Source: CAZYMF01 sp964648215
GTDB taxonomy: Bacteria > Desulfobacterota > Binatia > HRBIN30 > JACQVA1
Direction: 5' to 3'
NCBI GenBank assembly: GCA_964648215.1
Contig: CAZYMF010000226.1
Coordinates: 1 to 7,583 of the forward strand
DNA: 7,583 bases
Part shown: positions 6,224-7,583 of the stretch, one piece after another
Position numbering within the stretch: position 1 is the stretch's first letter
Layout of the letters: the number at the start of each line of letters is the position of its first letter
Position numbers and translations under genes: made by a program
The notes under the pieces: model-generated
Seen by the model: the letters and a program-made list of their open reading frames with translations, nothing else
What the model was told of the DNA's origin: nothing
Database searches by the model: none

Positions 6224-6940
6224 TCACAGCTTGCGCGGCGCGCCGAAGGTGCCGTGCATGTGCTCCATCCACGTGCTCATCATCGCCGGCGCCGGCAGGC
6301 CGAGGCCCCGGAGAGTCTCGGCGAGCGGGTGCGAGCCCAGGGTCAGCTCGACGCCGTCCGCGCCCGGATTCACCGTGGTGCCGCCGCCGGTGCTGAACGG
6401 CACGGCGGTCGGGCCGTCGAGGTAGGTGTAGGTCGTCATCTCCATGTCCGCGCCCTCGTCGCTGTCGGCCGGGCGGCGCGGGACGGTGAGGGCGAAGACC
6501 TGCTGGCCGCCCATGGTCAGCTTGCAGGTGGCGCGGTCGTCGGCGTAGTCGACGTCGATCTGCTCCACGCTCTTGGGGAAGCCCCAGATCTTGCAGCCCG
6601 CTTCGCAGGTGAACGACTGGTTCACCGGCAGCTTGTAGATGAAGGTGCCCTCGGGCCCGGAGGATCCCTTCGGCCGCACCATGAGGACGATCATTACCTC
6701 GAGGTAGTCGCCGAGGTCGTTGTCGCGGTAGTCGACGAAGCCGACGATGAGCTGAGCCTGGCCCGGCATCATCTCCACCACCGCGAAGGCGTCCCCCACC
6801 AACTTCTGTGCTGCCGCCGCGGGAACGAGAAAGATCGCGTTGCCAGCGCTGGCATCGCGCACCACGGCGGGCATGGTGACGGTACGGCCCTGGATCTCGT
6901 AGCTCGGCTCTGCAGCGGCGTGCGCCTGGGTGGCTTCCAT
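6224..6940 (-). CDS. Acetoacetate decarboxylase superfamily protein (altered lysine motif)
   Basis: A 238-residue protein of the acetoacetate decarboxylase (ADC) superfamily. Seen directly: central strand pattern VGFVDYRDND..YLEVMIVLMV, then C112-E-A-G-C-K-I-W-G-F-P-K123-S. This aligns with the ADC active-site stretch around Schiff-base Lys115 of the Clostridium acetobutylicum enzyme. K123 keeps the catalytic lysine, but the adjacent second lysine is Ser124, and the preceding Arg-Glu pair is Cys116-Lys117. The C-terminal HP..LRGLGLP..MSTWMEHMHGTFG block is also seen in related actinobacterial and environmental proteins. It could be a decarboxylase, a hydratase/aldolase-type relative, or a ligand-binding homologue; true acetoacetate decarboxylation is not assured. 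It is the first gene of the minus-strand set, with AAGGAG 9 nt before the ATG. It is divergent from a propionyl-CoA synthetase-like gene across a 195-bp regulatory region. Confidence 0.85.
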   Translation of the reverse strand: MEATQAHAAAEPSYEIQGRTVTMPAVVRDASAGNAIFLVPAAAAQKLVGDAFAVVEMMPGQAQLIVGFVDYRDNDLGDYLEVMIVLMVRPKGSSGPEGTFIYKLPVNQSFTCEAGCKIWGFPKSVEQIDVDYADDRATCKLTMGGQQVFALTVPRRPADSDEGADMEMTTYTYLDGPTAVPFSTGGGTTVNPGADGVELTLGSHPLAETLRGLGLPAPAMMSTWMEHMHGTFGAPRKL

Positions 6941-6949
6941 CCGGGGAGA

Positions 6950-6955
6950 CTCCTT
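6950..6955 (-). promoter_or_regulatory. Strong Shine-Dalgarno site of the ADC-like gene
   Basis: AAGGAG on the minus strand is 9 nt before the ATG at 6940-6938. It is the best ribosome-binding match in the window and supports this start over internal methionines. Confidence 0.8.
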
Positions 6956-6958
6956 TCC

Positions 6959-6980
6959 GTACGCGCCGCGGGGCGCGTGC
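6959..6980. repeat. GC-rich inverted repeat in the ADC-gene leader
   Basis: ACGCGCC (6961-6967) and GGCGCGT (6972-6978) are exact inverted copies around a 4-nt loop, extended by a T-G and a G-C pair to 6959-6980. In the ADC transcript it would form a stable hairpin just 5' of the Shine-Dalgarno sequence. It may influence translation or be a protein site; in GC-rich DNA chance is also possible. Confidence 0.45.
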
Positions 6981-6991
6981 CCGTGTGCTCA

Positions 6992-7022
6992 ATCGTCTCG
7001 GTCTGGCAGTGGCGTACGTCAA
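6992..7022 (-). promoter_or_regulatory. Possible sigma-70-like promoter for the ADC-LLM-P450 set
   Basis: On the minus strand TTGACG (7022-7017) is a good -35-like hexamer. GACGAT (6997-6992) is a poor -10-like hexamer 19 nt downstream, longer than the ideal 17. The -35 falls inside the TGAC/GTCA operator-like cluster, as expected for a repressible promoter. The call is weak. Confidence 0.22.
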
Positions 7023-7035
7023 ATGACATTCGTCA
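7018..7035. promoter_or_regulatory. Operator-like overlapping palindromes (GTCA/TGAC)
   Basis: GTCA-AA-TGAC (7018-7027) overlaps TGAC-ATTC-GTCA (7024-7035), followed by a further GTCAA (7036-7040). The cluster of alternating half-sites sits near the middle of the divergent region, where a single TetR- or GntR-type regulator could control both directions. It is one of the few A/T-richer spots in the region. No regulator gene is in the window, so the binding protein is unknown. Confidence 0.45.
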
Positions 7036-7050
7036 GTCAAGGGAACGTCG

Positions 7051-7079
7051 CCGTGCCCGCCGGTTGCTGGCGGACACGG
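7051..7079. repeat. Imperfect 29-nt inverted repeat upstream of the prpE-like gene
   Basis: CCGTG-C-CCGCC (7051-7061) pairs with GGCGG-A-CACGG (7069-7079) around a 7-nt centre, with a single mismatch (C opposite A). No T-run follows, so it is not a typical intrinsic terminator. It could be a leader hairpin of the plus-strand transcript or a regulator-binding site. Confidence 0.45.
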
Positions 7080-7103
7080 GGTCTGTCATCTGTGGCGCAT
7101 CAC

Positions 7104-7117
7104 CCGGTGACCACCGG
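7104..7117. promoter_or_regulatory. 14-nt palindrome CCGGTG-AC-CACCGG before the prpE-like start
   Basis: Perfect 6-nt arms with a 2-nt centre end 18 nt before the ATG and just before the Shine-Dalgarno sequence. The 2-nt spacing is too tight for an ideal RNA loop and suits a dimeric DNA-binding protein better. No matching second copy was seen in the window. Confidence 0.4.
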
Positions 7118-7123
7118 AGCCGA

Positions 7124-7130
7124 AGAGGAA
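7124..7130 (+). promoter_or_regulatory. Shine-Dalgarno site of the prpE-like gene
   Basis: AGAGGAA lies 5 nt before ATG 7136 on the plus strand. It supports that start codon, which also matches the family N-terminus. Confidence 0.65.
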
Positions 7131-7135
7131 GTGCG

Positions 7136-7583
7136 ATGGGCGCATTCGACGATCTCTACCGGCGCAGCCTGGACGACCCCGAGGGCTTCTGGGGCGAGGC
7201 GGCCAGGGACATTCACTGGCACCGCCCCGCGGGCCGCGTGCTCGACGACTCGCGCGCGCCCTTCTATCACTGGTTCAGCGGCGGCGAGCTCAACACCTGC
7301 TTCAACGCGCTCGATCGCTGGGTCGACGGCGGCGACGGCATCGATCGCCAGCGCGCCGATCAGCCGGCGCTGATCTACGACAGCCCGGTGACGAACACGG
7401 TGGTGCGTTTCACCTATCGCGAGCTGCGCGACGCGGTCGCGGCCTTTGCCGGGGTGCTCGCCGGTCTCGGGGTGCGGCGCGGCGATCGCGTGGTGCTCTA
7501 CATGCCGATGGTGCCGGAGGCGGCGATCGCCATGCTCGCCTGCGCCCGCCTCGGCGCGATCCACTCGGTCGTCTTCGGCGGCT
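7136..7583 (+). CDS. prpE: Propionyl-CoA / short-chain acyl-CoA synthetase, N-terminal part (3'-truncated by window edge)
   Basis: An open frame of 149 codons runs off the right edge; full-length relatives are about 630 residues. These AMP-forming enzymes activate propionate (or acetate and other short acids) to the CoA thioester with ATP. Seen directly: the ACAS N-terminal domain (FYHWFSGGELNTCFNALDRWVD, residues about 40-61). Then come PALIYDSPVTNTVVRFTYRELRD and the start of the AMP-binding domain with GDRVVLYMPMVPEAAIAMLACARLGAIHSVVFGG. The YDSPVT and MPMVPEA wording favours PrpE over acetyl-CoA synthetase Acs, but specificity residues lie beyond the window. Expression probably depends on the divergent region with its inverted repeats. 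It is transcribed away from the ADC-LLM-P450 set; joint control would fit the release of short acids or propionyl units from side-chain breakdown, which is an inference. Confidence 0.88.
   Translation, partial: MGAFDDLYRRSLDDPEGFWGEAARDIHWHRPAGRVLDDSRAPFYHWFSGGELNTCFNALDRWVDGGDGIDRQRADQPALIYDSPVTNTVVRFTYRELRDAVAAFAGVLAGLGVRRGDRVVLYMPMVPEAAIAMLACARLGAIHSVVFGG

Noticed and set aside
4888..6396. A 502-codon plus-strand open frame antisense to the LLM gene
   Set aside because: Opposite-strand shadow in GC-rich DNA with low-complexity composition and no recognisable domain; it crosses the repeat and two real genes.

Overview
This is a high-GC window (about two thirds G+C by eye), densely coded, with AdoB12/PLP amino-acid chemistry, a cytochrome P450, a luciferase-like monooxygenase and an acyl-CoA synthetase. 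That mix suggests a metabolically versatile, probably uncultured environmental bacterium. I cannot name the lineage from sequence alone. Two copies of an intergenic inverted repeat with the core ACCACAGAGGCACAGAG fit the kind of repeat I recall from many high-GC environmental Gram-negative and MAG genomes.

Left part (1-3771, plus strand): an ornithine-degradation segment. It holds the C-terminal part of the D-ornithine 4,5-aminomutase large subunit (oraE, entering from the left edge), then a palindromic repeat, then a PLP-dependent ornithine racemase (orr), overlapped by 4 bp by a biosynthetic-type alanine racemase (alr). Orr would turn L-ornithine into D-ornithine, and OraE (with OraS, presumably just upstream) would turn that into 2,4-diaminopentanoate. 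The later thiolase step of this pathway yields D-alanine plus acetyl-CoA, which gives a plausible reason for an alanine racemase in the same operon.

Middle and right part (6940 down to 3778, minus strand): a three-gene, apparently co-transcribed set. In transcription order it is an acetoacetate-decarboxylase-superfamily protein, an LLM-class (bacterial-luciferase-like) flavin-dependent oxidoreductase, and a CYP142-like cytochrome P450. The second copy of the palindromic repeat fills the gap between the last two. The P450 ends 6 bp from the convergent alr. The set recalls the gene neighbourhood of the mycobacterial cholesterol P450 CYP142, so a role in oxidising sterol, isoprenoid or fatty side chains is a reasonable guess but is not proven here.

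Right edge: a 195-bp divergent intergenic region (6941-7135) contains several inverted repeats that could be operators. It is followed by the first 149 codons of a propionyl-CoA synthetase-like gene on the plus strand that runs off the window. No tRNA, rRNA, CRISPR array, transposase, phage gene or riboswitch was recognised. No clearly new multi-gene system is evident. The most interesting items are the orr-alr coupling, the palindromic repeats, the P450/LLM/ADC cassette with its altered ADC lysine motif, and the operator-rich divergent region.
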